A DNA stretch of 54,239 bases from Heterotrichella gracilis (Eukaryota; Sar; Xanthophyceae; Tribonematales; Xanthonemataceae). Made by a program: the position numbers and the translations under genes. Positions 11,559 to 23,710 of the stretch are shown in pieces (the stretch's first letter is position 1; each line of letters starts with the position of its first letter). The notes beneath the pieces are model-generated. The model was not told where the DNA came from. It did not search any database and was given only the letters and a program-made list of their open reading frames with translations. The stretch spans positions 1 to 54,239 of the forward strand of contig JAULBX010025942.1 in assembly GCA_032358255.1 (NCBI GenBank), given 5' to 3'.

Positions 11559-13398
11559 AGTCTGTCATATTGTTTGACCACCAGTGAAAATTTGATGTAG
11601 AGCAGTGAGAGTGGCAATTGGAGCAAGGGTGCTATACGACGCCATGGTGTACTCCAGGTGGCCGTTGCACTTGGAGGTCAGCCTGAGTCAGGGATATGCT
11701 GTGGTTGGGTTGAAGTAGTCATCACCAATGTTGGACCAACGTTGTACTTCTGCTGTAATGTGTTGCCAAGGAATAATGCCATTGCTGTCCATTGTTTGAT
11801 GGGGAATGTTCAATTAATGATTGGGCGCCTGTTGCTGACGGTGGTTGGTTCAGTATTGATGGTGCCAGTCTCCATGGCATGTTTGATTGGTAACCAGGAT
11901 GGAAGTATTGCCACGAGGTACCATGATGGCAGTAAACAGTCTCACAATCGATTTGGTCCAGGCGTGCCCGGCCCGGCAGCTGCGTTTGTTGTTACCGTAA
12001 CAACACTGAGTGAGCAGACATTGCTCCAGAACAGTGATGCAGCAACGGCCGCCGCGTCTCTCAATCAACAATGGTCACAATCGTTCACTGTTACATTTGT
12101 AACCTTTGTTACTATAAAAGCAAGCTCGGCCTATGTATTCCATAATTTTTTTCTCATTTAAGACAGATGACAATGGCAAAAAAAGGAAGGAAAAAACAGC
12201 GACAAAATGCCCAAGATCTCATTACAATTGCAAACAGTAGCGATAGGCCTGATGGCAGTATTCCCCACCCACTGCAATATTAGTAGACTACTGAATATGA
12301 TCGAGGCCCTTGAGAGGGCAGGACACATCCCCACATGCGACCTTAACTGCATAGCCAGTGGTAACCAGTCATTTCTCCCGGGGGGGAAGAGCTTTTCTTA
12401 TAAGCACGACCGAAGAATCCATAGAGCACAAATCAAATTCCAAACTTTCAAACTCAGCGCTTGTCTGCCATCATGATCTGTCATTGGAAACAGACGCGGA
12501 CCCCAGGCGGTCTCCTTGTGTCTTGGTGAGAAGTAAAAAAGAAAGCAGCTCTTGAACGCAGTGTGAAGAAGAAGCGCATTTGAGCCACATTGTGATTGCC
12601 ACAGAAATGCAGCGTTCTAGCCCATTGAGTAGTGAGTGGCAGCCAGCCTAAAACTGCATACATACCACGGCAGAAACCCACAAATTTAAAGAGATAAAAT
12701 GACAGACCACTCCAGGCCATTCCTTTGAAGGGGACAGGGAAACTCACCAACTGCAAGACTTCACTTATCCACACATGGCTTACCTATCTACTTCAAGGAC
12801 CGGATTTTTGAGGCAGCAACAGGTTGCTGGTACCCTAGCCTAGCAGCTCCCTCTCTAACTGCGTCTATCAACTGTCCAACATCTTGCACGTAGTTCAATG
12901 CCCGGCGCAACCATATGCCTCCACAATGGCCACTTGGTTTAGTGCGGGGGCATTTTCCCCTTTCAAGCAAAGCTGCTCGCTCCGCCCTGCATCAAAGTGT
13001 TTTCAATCACATCAGCTGTTGCATATAATGTCAGTGTCACACATGTTGCTGGCTGGTGGGGCATGCAGCTGGTCACATGCATTCCTGGCAGTCAACCTCA
13101 CAGAAGCAAAGGTAAGTCAATTCCCTGCCAACACTGCCTATACCACTACCCATCTTGCGCAACGTCATGCAGGATCATGCCAGCCCCATGGAACCTAATT
13201 AGAGCATTCACAGCATCTCCACTCTTGCTGCAAACACTTTTGCAACTACATTTCCACAAAAGTCACCCTCACACAGTTTGCATCACCCAGCCCTACAGGG
13301 CATGCAGTAAGTGGCATACAATGCATCAATGTAATGCACACAATCACATCCCAACACGCTGCTGCAGGACAACGTCCACTGCATACATTGACTTGCTG
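11559..13398. other. convergent intergenic region, BCCIP / GT61
   Basis: This 1.8 kb region holds the 3' UTRs of BCCIP (+) and the GT61 gene (-). ORFs such as 11658-12161 read like untranslated sequence and show no family. A TATAAAAG at about 12112 has no gene model downstream. I see no repeats or mobile-element ends. Confidence 0.4.
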
Positions 13399-16300
13399 TC
13401 ATTCTGTGCAGACGTACACTGGTAGGTTGACATATTGCTTGTCCAGCAGCAGCTTGTCCAGGCGCAGTGACATCAGACTGCTGTCCTGTCCTTCGATGGG
13501 GACCCATGATATGTTCCAAGGAGAAAGAATAGAAATCTGCAGAACCACATCAAAGTGAGTGGTTGCCCATCAAGGCCTGCTCTCAGGTGCCACTTTGTAA
13601 GCCAGGCTTGCCCGCAAGCCTGTCCGCCATTTGGTCAGCCAAATGCTACCTGGCGGTTTCAGGTACCCCCATAACGATTAACCATCATTTAGAACATGGG
13701 CACCTAAGGTAACTGCAAGCATGATAGGCATATCCATTTCCCGCCCATCGCTCTACGTACAGGACACAATGATTGGCGCCCATGCAGCATTCACGCATGT
13801 GCATACTAAGTGCATACTCACAACAATTACGGCAGGACACACGTACAGATTTGCTAATCTTCCCAACAACACATCTGCGCCACAGGCATGGCGCTTGGCT
13901 GGCCATTGGCAGGTGGTAATATTACAACCTGGCAGCTTGGCTTACGAAACTAGAATAAGGGGTTCTGTGTTTGCCCACTCCCTACATTTAACCTACCAGA
14001 TCTGATATCCACTTTTGCCTGTTTTGGCCCCCAACCTGCGGCTCGATGGCTACCACCACTGCATTGCGCGGTAGCCATTGCAGGTTGGTCATTGCGCTGC
14101 CGTGCGCCTGGATGACAATGGATGCGTTCCGGTAGAGGGCGACCTGCTCCTCGACAGTCGTCTCCTGCATGCAGACCAAACCACATGATGGAACCAAAGT
14201 ACAGAGACCAACTGAAAAAGGGCCAGGATGATGATCATATGTCACGCGAGGGGAGCCAAACATGGCTCATGCATTTTCTTGCAGAAATGACCGCATTAAC
14301 TTATCATGCCCTTGTCAGGCCCTCCCTTGCAATGGCACCATACCATTTTCTACACAATCAAACTGGAATGTATGGCTCACCATGAAAGGTTGGACCCTGT
14401 TCAGCGAAGTGTGTGGAGATGAGGTACAATGTGCCTTGATTTGGAGCAATATCACTTGCAGCACGTCATGCCATGTGTAGGCATGGCTTGCGGCACACAA
14501 CGCCCTCATGCATTCTGAGACGCGAAGACAACCCCCAAGTTTGCCCAACAGAAGCTGTAGCTTGGCGGCTTGGCATCACCACTTGATGGCAGCCAGTCAG
14601 ATTGACCACTACAGATGCCCACGCACCCACCTCGCAGTACACCAGTCTGATCGTGGCCACACTGCCAAACTCCTTGTTCAGCGCCTTCATGACAGACTTG
14701 TAGTTCAGCATGTGCCTCGAGTACTCAAAGTTGCGGTCGACCAGCAGGATGTTCAGGGGCTTGACGGGTGCCTTGCCGTTAAAGTTGGTCCCCAAGCACC
14801 TGCCCATGCGCTGCCTGAAGTGCTTGTACACAGCCGGGCTTGTTTGCCCCCTGATACCTCCCCTGCGCACCACAAGGCAGCCACTCAGTATGCTTGCAGT
14901 GCTAGCGTTCACGGCCAGAGCCGCAGCACACACCGCAGTCAAGTGTGGCAACCAGGCACACCGACATGCAGCAGCCTGTGGACATGGTGTCGGCCCAGCA
15001 CTGGACAGAGGATGCGCCCAAAGCCCCTGGCCAAGTGCTTGTGCCTCGCAGCACTGTCACCAGCTAGGCAGTACACCAGCATTGAAAGTCAAGTTTATAA
15101 CAAAAAGAATGATAATTCATCTTCTTCATTTCTACATTTCAAATCACACAGTGTGGCATCCTGGGCAACACACGTGACAATGCCATCAGCCCCTCAGATG
15201 AGCAGAATCACGCCGCAACACACACTCCTTGCATGGACCGCATGGGATTCATTGTGATCGTGCCACTGCCATGTGCATGCCTATCAATGGTGTGCATGAT
15301 CGTGTGGCCGTACCATGGTGTGCAAACCCTGTGCGCTCTGCAATCATCCCCAACTCCCGCAAAGGCCTTTTCGATAAGTATCACCTGCGGGGATGGATGT
15401 CGCTCAATGCCCTGTACCCCTGATCCTGGATGTCGCCACAATACATTGTTCTGCAAAGTGCATGCAGGGCGCATGGAGCAAGCAAACATGGCGAGTATTG
15501 CCACTAACTGAAGACTGGCACACGTCGGGCCAAGGGATGGGATTGAACTGCAGCTGGTGGACACAAGTTTATTGCATGTATTATATTATGTTAATTACAT
15601 TATACATAATTTTATGAGCGTGGAAGTGGTGACCTGGTGTGGCCAGTGGATTTCAGTGGCCAAATGTTCCAGTTGCCCACAATGCAGCGCTTCCCTCAAA
15701 ACTCCCCATCAGGGCTACGTTGTTGAACAGGCTTCACAACCCACCTTATTCCTCAGCAGCGGTGACTTGAGTGCCAGCATTGGCCGCTCAAACAAGCACT
15801 GCGCAAGCTTGTACTGGGGGAAATCCGGCACGAGAGGAGGGAGGCCAAAGAATAGAACAAATGGGACCCGCTGCTCATAGGTGCAATAGCCTACACCAAA
15901 GAGAGGCATCAGCAAGTGCACCGCAAACCCAAAGCAGTACAAAGGTTTGCAACCTGCGCCCGGCTTACCAAAGTGCTTGCACATAGTGTTGTGTATCGTA
16001 GGGAGGTGTTCGGAGGCGGAGTGGGCGTAGTTTGACCCCACGTTCACTGCCAGCATCGCATGGTCCATGGCGTACACCTGTGCGCAAGCAATAGCTCAAG
16101 ACAAGGTTCACGGCTCAGCTACAGAGCCCACACCAAGCACAGCTGAGTAGGCGTGCCTTTCTGCCCAACACCAGGTCCTTCAAGCCCTCTGTTGTTATGA
16201 TTTTGGGCATGAATACGCGATCAAGGAAGTGGATGTGGACGTAGACGTTGGGCGGCTTGTTGCTGGGGTCTGTACAGTGGAGGGGTTTGCTTGAACTAAA

Positions 16301-17110
16301 TATACAAAACAGGTTGCAAACGACCAGGTGGGCACAGAGCGGCTGGTGAGGGAGCTTACCGTCTGTGTAGTAGTAGATTTCACCATTGAACAATATAAGG
16401 TTCTGGTAACTGCAAATCTTGAACAACGGCTTTGCTTTTGTACACTGTACAAACCAGAGCCAAGGTGGTGAGTGGATATGGTTGCCGGGCAGGCAGCCAT
16501 GAGAGGAACAGCACCACGAAGTGCCTCGAGAAGTGTGCAGGTTGTCACAGCAGGTGTCTTGACAGCAGTAGGCTACTGCCCACTGACCAGCAGTTTGTGC
16601 CTTACTAAGAATGCTGTGACTACATGGCACAGGTGGAAACGTTCACCCTGAACAAACGCCTAAACAACGTAGTCGCATAAACATGCAACGAAGGGTCACT
16701 GGAAAACTGCCAAGCCCGCCTACAAGTCTCAAGATCGAGCAGGTTAGAGCACAGCAGCAGGTGGTTAGATCCCTAGCTAGGACATGTGTGATCCCTCACA
16801 AGGTTGCCCCGTTTTGTCCGTACGTTGTACGAAGAAATCACCAGTTGTTGAGGGGATATAAAGGGCATCCGCAAGTCCTCGAACTTGACCTGCACAGAAA
16901 TCCAACTGGAGAGGTCACAGCAAGCGCAACCCTTAGTGCATGCACGAACAACGCCACAATGTGTGTTCACACCTCCTTGTTGGGAATATATGTCCGGACG
17001 AACTTAGGCGTGGCCGCACAGATCACAGAAGGAACAAAGCAAAGTAGGAAAGTGCCAACAGCCGTTGCCAGCAGCCTGGACTGCATATTGGGTGGCATGT
17101 TGAACAGCAT
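13399..17110 (-). CDS. GT61-family glycosyltransferase, secretory pathway (model incomplete)
   Basis: Firm exons in transcript order: 17110-16973, 16889-16842, 16409-16360, 16269-16172, 16077-15969, 15890-15745, about 14892-14631, 14164-13997, 13536-13399. The start encodes a signal peptide or anchor (LLATAVGTFLLCFVPSVICA). GT61 hallmarks follow: YQNLILFNGEIYYYTD, the NYAHSASEHLP block, NILLVDRNFEYSRHM and the C-terminal VEEQVALYRNAS ... HGSAMTNLQWLP signature of EOGT/POMGNT2/plant XYLT-type enzymes. The last exon (RLDKLLLDKQYVNLPV) ends in TGA and resembles GT61 C-termini. A 24-nt exon at 16647-16624 fits phase. At least one exon between 15745 and 14892 must exist, because phase jumps from 0 to 2. 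The family transfers sugars in the ER/Golgi; donor and acceptor cannot be read from sequence. Confidence 0.85.
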
Positions 17111-17627
17111 CAGGGACCAGGGGCCGAGAGTGATCTAGCTATTGCATGCATGCTGATCACGAGGTAGGCCTACTCGTGGGGCAGTTATCTTGCGAGTCAC
17201 CGTGCTAACTGTCTTCCACGAATTCACCTGCCCGGCCCGGTGGGTTTAGTTTTACGTGTATGTACGAATAATTGTTCTTGAACCCTTGCGTCGGGTTGTG
17301 CGTGAAGGGTAATATTAAGAGGCCCTCACTGAGGGACCAGCTTACCAGCCCGTCAAAGCTCGCGACTTGTCAAGGAAGTCAGGTTCACGACTCGCACCAT
17401 ACCACGCCTGTTGTCAACTACTGCCAACAAGCAACCTTGTTTATACACGATCACACTTGGCTCACTGGCAAACGCACCGCTGCAACTAGTGCTTGGTTTG
17501 GGTAGAGGCAACTGTGTAAACCTTCCACCAACGGCTATGTGATATCAAACACATTTCAGAGTCGTAATATCTTAAGGCTTGTGGGGTACGTGCTTTGCGT
17601 TGTGTTGGGCTGTTTTTGGCCGCCACC
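17111..17627. promoter_or_regulatory. 517-bp divergent promoter region, GT61 / RPA12
   Basis: The two start codons face away from each other, so this gap should hold both promoters. It contains a TGCATGCATGC tract near 17144 and no clear TATA box. The RPA12 ATG at 17628 sits in GCCGCCACCATG, matching the classical Kozak context, which supports that start. Confidence 0.5.
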
Positions 17628-19324
17628 ATGTCGGCCCAGCGCGATTGGATGTTCTGCCCTATCAGCGGGAACCTGCTGAAGCTGGATGAAAAAAACGGAG
17701 TGGCTTATTGCGATGAGTCAGGCTACGAAGTCAGCTTGGCAGGTGGGTTGCCCTTCTATTCGAATGCATGCATGCGCATATATGCATGCATGTCGCAATG
17801 CGGGTTTTTGATCGAGTTGTCAAATTTGCTAGGTGCATTTTGTTACTCACAGAGTCTTTACAACATACTGTATAGTATAATTGCTGGCAAGTGCAGGGAG
17901 GCACGAAAGCTTGCAATTCCAACAGCATGCTCAGTACTTGTAATTGGCCCTAGAATCTAAGGCGGTGTCACCCATTGCTGCAGGTTTTGGTGACACAAAA
18001 ATCATAAGCAGAAGCAACTTGGAGGTATGATCTGGGGATTTGTTGCATGTGTGCCGTCACGATTGTCATGATTGACAATCGTGAATGGATGGGTGGACTT
18101 GTTGCCTTTCTGTTCCTTGGGCAAAACAACCACCATACAATAAAAGGTTGCATCATTCTTTGCGGTGGGCCAAACAATGGGCAGACAATGCCTGCAAGGC
18201 CACAACACAGGCCAAACGGGATCGCCCATCGTTTTATTTTATTTTTTATTTATAAAATCAGTGTACTGCGTACTAAGCAGCGGTGTGCTGCAGGATTTTC
18301 ATCGGAAACACGATCTTGAGCCACTAGTGAAAGATCGCCGCCAGCCAGAGGAAGAACAACAGACCCGGACAAGAGCCACGGTATGCCTCATGGGCGTGCC
18401 TCATAGAAAACCTTGCACTTGCTGCACTTCTTGAGAGAAAAAGAAATAGAATAAGAATGTACCTGCACACCTCCTTGGAAGACAAAGACATGGATGGTGT
18501 TGGTAGCAATCCCCATTAACCTTTGCAGGTTGATGAGCCGTGTCCAAAGTGCCATCACCATGAAATGGAGTACTACACTATGCAACTGAGGTCAGCTGAT
18601 GAGGGCCAAACGGTGTTCTACGAGTGCACCAAATGCAGGTAGGCAGTAGAACCCCTTGTGAGTGGATGGGGGAGGCATATATAGGGGGGGCAGGGGAAAC
18701 ATATATGCGTGGGGAGGTGATTGTCGCTGCGCACCTTGTGGATGCACCTGCCCCTGCTGTGTGTTTCCTGTCGCAGGGTCACTAAACTCAGCTTGTTACT
18801 GTGCCACATTGACTTGGCATAGGCCCCATGCTTTTGGGAACATTTACCCTTGGGGCAGCACAGTGGGGGTAGTTGGTTGGTTGGTAAAAATAGCTAAGAG
18901 TCTAAATCAGAGGGGACACTCATTATATGCATTTATGTAATGGCAGCACAATCAATTTTCATAGCATGCACCTGTTCAATGATACTACTAAATCCAATCT
19001 CCCAGGCTCCAAATTCAGAGCCAATTTTATGACCCTTGGGGCCCCCACACTTCTCTGAAAAATGCATGATGGGGAACGGGGACAGCAGGGAGTCAAGCCC
19101 CTTTCATGTATTGAATTACTGCATGCAGCTACGCCCTCGCCCTTGTAGCCACGGTCGGCAGTGCCTAGCGAGGTATAGGCTGTAACCCAAAATTAAACTA
19201 CCAAATGGCCCGGAGGACCTTAGATCAAGGGGAGTATTCCCGGAAACACGGCATCAACTTTACCTCGCCTTATTAGTTTGTGTTATTGCTTTCTTGCAGG
19301 TACCGATACTCTCAAAATACATGA
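17628..19324 (+). CDS. RPA12: RNA polymerase I subunit RPA12 (A12.2, TFIIS-like)
   Basis: Five exons: 17628-17742, 17984-18024, 18294-18380, 18529-18638, 19300-19324. They total 378 nt, or 125 residues, the usual size (119-126). The C-terminal zinc ribbon is complete: CPKC, then RSADEGQT with the catalytic acidic pair, then CTKC. This domain promotes transcript cleavage by RNA polymerase I. The N-terminal ribbon, which docks the subunit on the polymerase, is odd: the two expected CxxC knuckles read CPIS and CDES, so two of four zinc ligands are Ser. Both codons are clear in the DNA (agc, tca) and the frame is continuous. The last intron is about 660 bp and the terminal exon codes for only eight residues (YRYSQNT region). 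Intron 1 carries TGCATGCATG tracts. Confidence 0.92.
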
Positions 19325-20924
19325 GCAAGCCTTGCCCTCCCAAGGATCTTGGTTAAGCGGAGCAGCATGCGCTTTCTGGTAAAAAGGGCAAGCAGGCGGA
19401 TTGCATTTAGAGCGACAGTCCAGCCACAAGTCAGCAAATACTCGATATAATTTGCTTTCATAATTTGGCAGGCACTACATTGGATGCACATTGTCGTCAA
19501 CTCTCTGTCGTCAACACTTAGTTCGTTCATGCCGCGGCACACTGCATTGTTACAAGTCACTCTCTATGTTCTCGAGATGGGGATCATTTTGCCCTCCGCT
19601 GCATTATTACTGAATTGTTCATCGCCAGGCTGAGCCATTAAATTTTGAATCAAATAGGAAGTGGAAGGAATTTTTACCCTTTACAATTGTCGTGCCTTGG
19701 TGCGGCCCCTAATTAGTTAACTCCGACTCTGTGCGTCCCCTTTATTTCTTCTACAAGACACAGTGTTATCCCAATATTCCTGTTTCGACTTCTCTTTGTA
19801 TGAGGTGCTAATCATTGGCAAGAGACGACCATTATTTTTTTCCGGCCACTTTTTGAATCATTCTGAGCTTTTGAGTCCAAATAAAATTTACAACAGGTAA
19901 CGTTGTTCATTGCAGTGTAACAGTTGGACAGGCATATACACTTCGGGCATTTAGGTTGTCACTATGGTATTGATATTTGATGTGCAACAAAACCCATAGA
20001 ACTCGACAACGAGTTCAGCATATTGCTTGTGCCTTGCCGGTGGATTTGAAGCTCAAATGTTATGCGCACGGGTGTAGGGCAACTACGGTATTGACTTGTG
20101 ATCACTGACACTTGGGCAAAACCCAGTACCCCAAAAGGTTGCCGCCTTTTCAACAGCATTTGTTTTTGTGAAAAAGTGAACCTATGTGCGATTGGCAGTG
20201 TGCAAGTCCTTGAAACATACACGACAACAGTGGCCTGTACACAGAAAAGGCGAGAAGTTACTACTGAAAATGGTACAAAGGCCCTTGGGCACTAACGGGC
20301 CAAGAACCCTACCCTACTACAGTACAAACAGTGTCCTAACAGAAGCAAAATTGATATCAATCCTATTGATTGATCCTAACTTGACTGGCAACACCAACGT
20401 ATAGACAGGAGATACCAATACCTTTGCTACTACGTTAGTAGTCACTGGTAGTAATGACTGGCGCAACACTCAACCCTGTTTTGTAAAAGCTGGCGCCGAA
20501 TATTCCACAGTGAAAAGGACCCAACAGCTTGTCTCAGCTGAAGCAGTGGACGGTGTGGTGCATGGCAGCAAACCCAAGCACACACGTCACAAAAACGAAG
20601 GCTCAGAAGCCTTGGAAAACAGCTGTTCCCTAAGGGATCCTTGAGGAAAAAGGGTACGCTGCAGTGCCTGCACTGGACAAGGAAAACCTGGATGGGGCAG
20701 CACCAGCCGTACAAGAGCTGGCCGCTGCTGTTTTGGCATCCACCATCAGCCGCTGTATGTACTCCAGCTGGTGTAGAGAGGCCAAAACCGCAGCTTAGGA
20801 CGAGCAGCATCACAGCTGCATGGCAATACACGTGGGGCAAAGCACCCCTGCGCTCAAACTCTTCAATGCGCCTGCCACAGCTGCAGCAGGGTGTGGCAAA
20901 GCCCAACTTGGTGGCTGTGTGAAA
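19325..20924. other. convergent intergenic region, RPA12 / secreted protein gene
   Basis: This 1.6 kb stretch is AT-richer than its flanks. It holds the 3' ends of two convergent genes and only short ORFs with no family. The minus-strand ORF at 20442-20906 begins with TTG just past the stop codon of the secreted protein and is probably its 3' UTR. Confidence 0.4.
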
Positions 20925-21804
20925 CTAGGGTGCCGCCTGGATGCTCTTGGTGTTGATTTTGCGGTTGTCCACAGGCTTTGGTAGCTGCCTGAACTTGCCT
21001 GCCTTGCGAACGCAGGTCAGGGACTCAAATACTTGGCACCCGTTGCCAGCCGCGGCCGCGCGCTTGGTGGCGGAGTAGACGCCCCTGTTAATGCACCACT
21101 CCCCAGACATCGACTTGGCTGGCACACCATGTGCAGCAGCGGTGACGGCGTAGACTGAGGTGATATCGGCAAAGTCGTACCCCATGTATTGGCACACGAG
21201 GTCAGCCGCCTTCTTGCCACAGACCTTGCCATTGTTGATGCAGCTGTGGATTCGCTGGCCGCCAATGTTCAGGTTCCCCTCGCAAAAGAAGAAGAGGTTT
21301 GCATAGGGGAACGCAGGGCCTAGCTCGGGCTTCTCCGTGCCCCATACTTGGCTGCTGAACTTGCACATGGGGAAGGACAGCGCCTGGGCGGAAGTGGCCA
21401 AGCAAGCCAGGGCCAGTGCAAGGGGGAGGAACCTGCAACAGCCACCAAATGGGTCAGCCCCATGCAATGACAAGCCTCATCAACAATACCTGAAGGGGTT
21501 TGCCAGTGGGAGGGTGCGAGGGAAAGGCTGATGGGTGGCAGGTGTGGGATGTTAGACAGGTTGGGCGATGTGCGTGTGCCACAGACTGGTGTGTGGTATG
21601 AGCACAGGGTTGTGCCGTGCAGGGGTTGTTCATTGCAAGTTTGCGCACTGGAGACACTGTGCACAATGGCGCTGCAAGCCTGGCCTTCAGCCTAGGCAGT
21701 GGCACCCAGGCGGTGTATCCAAGTGCTGTAGCAGCACTTGTGCAACAGCGTGATGGAAGCTTCCATGATGCATTCCGATTGCAAACTTACCTTGAAGAGT
21801 GCAT
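20925..21804 (-). CDS. small secreted cysteine-rich protein, family not recognised
   Basis: Two exons: 21804-21791 (ATGCACTCTTCAAG, a 14-nt coding exon with a perfect gtaagt donor) and 21432-20925. The joined frame gives 173 residues. The N-terminus MHSSRFLPLALALACLATSA is a textbook signal peptide ending in SAQA. The mature part has eight cysteines (even number, likely disulfides), with blocks FFFCEGNLNIGG, CINNGKVCGKKAADLVCQYM, SMSGEWCINRG and CQVFESLTC, and a basic tail. The pattern of AADLVCQYMGY followed by C..FESLTC faintly resembles the scavenger-receptor Cys-rich fold (VVCRQLGY ... L..V.C), but I cannot assign it. An extracellular or cell-wall location is inferred from the signal peptide. 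The short first exon could be missed by automatic prediction. Confidence 0.75.
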
Positions 21805-23710
21805 GGTGAGTGACGCTGCAGACGGATACTTGGACGTCTAAAGAGAAGTGCAAGCCTGTAAACGGTACAAACAGGGGTTACATACGTAGTGACTTTCCAA
21901 AACAAACGTTTCTGCTTGTCGCAAAGCAACAACCGCCCGCCCGCTCAACTACGTCACCGGTCACAGGGAATTGACAGCGCAAAACAGTGGCCTTTTAGCC
22001 ACACTAAATAACCACCACACTCGTTGGCGGTGCCACGAAGGAGGCGAGCACACAGGCATCAAAGGTTGACTCCCGACACGCTTTGGGTTGGCCAACGCGT
22101 TTTGGGCGGAACATGCCCATTTCAGACAAGACAGCGGCTATGGCTCGTGCAGCAGCAGAATGGACGGTCCAAATCAAGTGCAAGGCAGCTGGGTGTCGCA
22201 AGACTGGAAAAAACAAAACTGGGACCGCGGAAACTTGCAAGTGCTGGGGGCATGCCGGTGGCGTGCATCATGCTCAAGGTACCTCGGTGACTTCGGGGGT
22301 GGCGCCCGTACCTATCCTAGCGACAATAAACGAGAAGTACTACTATAGTTTTACAGTTTTAACAGGAAAAGAGGTCACGCGTTAACAAGTGTGCACCATT
22401 CACCAGTCAACCAGGCATCAAAGCGCCTTTCCTGACTGTTCAATGGCATGTGGTGGGACACCGCCACCTAGCCGCCCCTTCACACAACCCGGGTATGGAA
22501 GGGAAAGCATCAGTAAGGTTGCAAAGCACACATACCTTGGTATTTGGCTTGCTTGAGAGGTGGAAGCAGTCGGTTGCTTGGGAGGTAGCGAGTGGTCTCG
22601 GAGGGGGTGGTCAAACAGCAGGAATTGGCAACGATGACTGGTGCGTAGGTGCGCTGCTGCTGCGTGTAAAGGACCGGCAGGAAGATGGGTTTTCGAGCGT
22701 ACAATTGGGTGGTTATACCGCAAAGGGTGGCTTAGCTGGGTATTTATGCAAGCGCTGGTTTGGCTCCAACGCGCTTTCAATTGCCCAAAAGCGCCGATAC
22801 CGCACCTAGCCCGAATCTCCGACACCTAATTTCAAAATTGCCTACGCGGCCTTCCAAGTGGCGGGGATAGATTTTGGGAAAAAGGATCCCAACGTTGATA
22901 CCACCGGACGGCGGACGGCGGGCGAGGGTATTATGGTAGGGTTCCATCCACAGTGTGCACAGGTTTGCCAAGAGTCTTTGGTGCAAACTTTGGCCCAAAG
23001 CCGGGCTGGTGAAAATACCAAAATGAGGCTACTTTGAGGGTGATACCAGAGGAGTAGTGGAACATGGAGATGGTTTGGGGAGTCTGGGAAACCGCGGGAA
23101 GTAAACTCAGGGTGGGTACGCTGTGCGCTGGACGGCCCATAGCATGACGCTGAGCAGATTGAGAAGGCCGAGGCATGGGGGTGGGAAGGTAGAATTCGTA
23201 TGCAGACAATGGAGCATGGAGATTTCACAACTATGTTAACTGCGGGGCTTTCTTGCTTTGCTGCTGCTGCCCGGATGAGATATGGACCCTCCTCCTCGAC
23301 TGTTTGGTCAAATGCACAATGGACTCAATACTCTCTTGCCGCCAGGTTGTATGGTTAAAGGCCCCTGGTATATTGTTTGTGGTTTAAACACACAAGCGTT
23401 TGCTCAAAAGGAAGCGACTGTCACCGTATGAAGTCCTGCGAAAACATTTGCAGTGCCCCTGTATGACCGCTCGTCAAAAATGTGTTGCACCCAACCTCGC
23501 GGTACACCATTGGAAGATACCAGTCAAAAGATGTGCTGCATCCATACACAAAATTCACCAACCCACCCCACTGCAAGTCCAAAGAGGTGTCGCTGCATCT
23601 ATGCATGCAAGTGGGTCTTGTTGTTAAAGGCATCACGCTGGCCTAAAAAAAATTGGCAACCTTTGTGACCCGATCTTGATACTCCACGCCAAGTGGAAAA
23701 CCCAGTGTAG
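21805..23710. other. intergenic region, secreted protein gene / BOLA4, with one weak ORF
   Basis: This 1.9 kb region contains the promoter of the minus-strand secreted protein gene at its left end and the BOLA4 3' UTR at its right. A plus-strand ORF at 22113-22385 (90 residues from ATG, with a KCKAAGCRKTG / CKCWGH Cys/His cluster) has no recognised family and no supporting context, so I do not call it a gene. Minus-strand ORFs at 22842-23228 look random. No terminal repeats or transposase fragments were seen. Confidence 0.35.

Noticed and set aside
11658..12161. 167-residue plus-strand ORF after BCCIP
   Set aside because: Composition is that of non-coding DNA (runs of Val/Thr/Ala/Phe from TG-rich sequence), and no homologous motif is visible.
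15385..15450. Possible 66-nt GT61 exon on the minus strand
   Set aside because: Splice sites look good, but its length does not repair the phase between neighbouring exons and the translation shows no GT61 motif.
20442..20906. 154-residue Cys-rich minus-strand ORF
   Set aside because: Begins with TTG immediately after the stop of the secreted protein and has no signal peptide or family; best read as 3' UTR.
22113..22385. 90-residue plus-strand ORF with Cys/His cluster
   Set aside because: No family, no splice or promoter context, and similar random ORFs overlap it on both strands.
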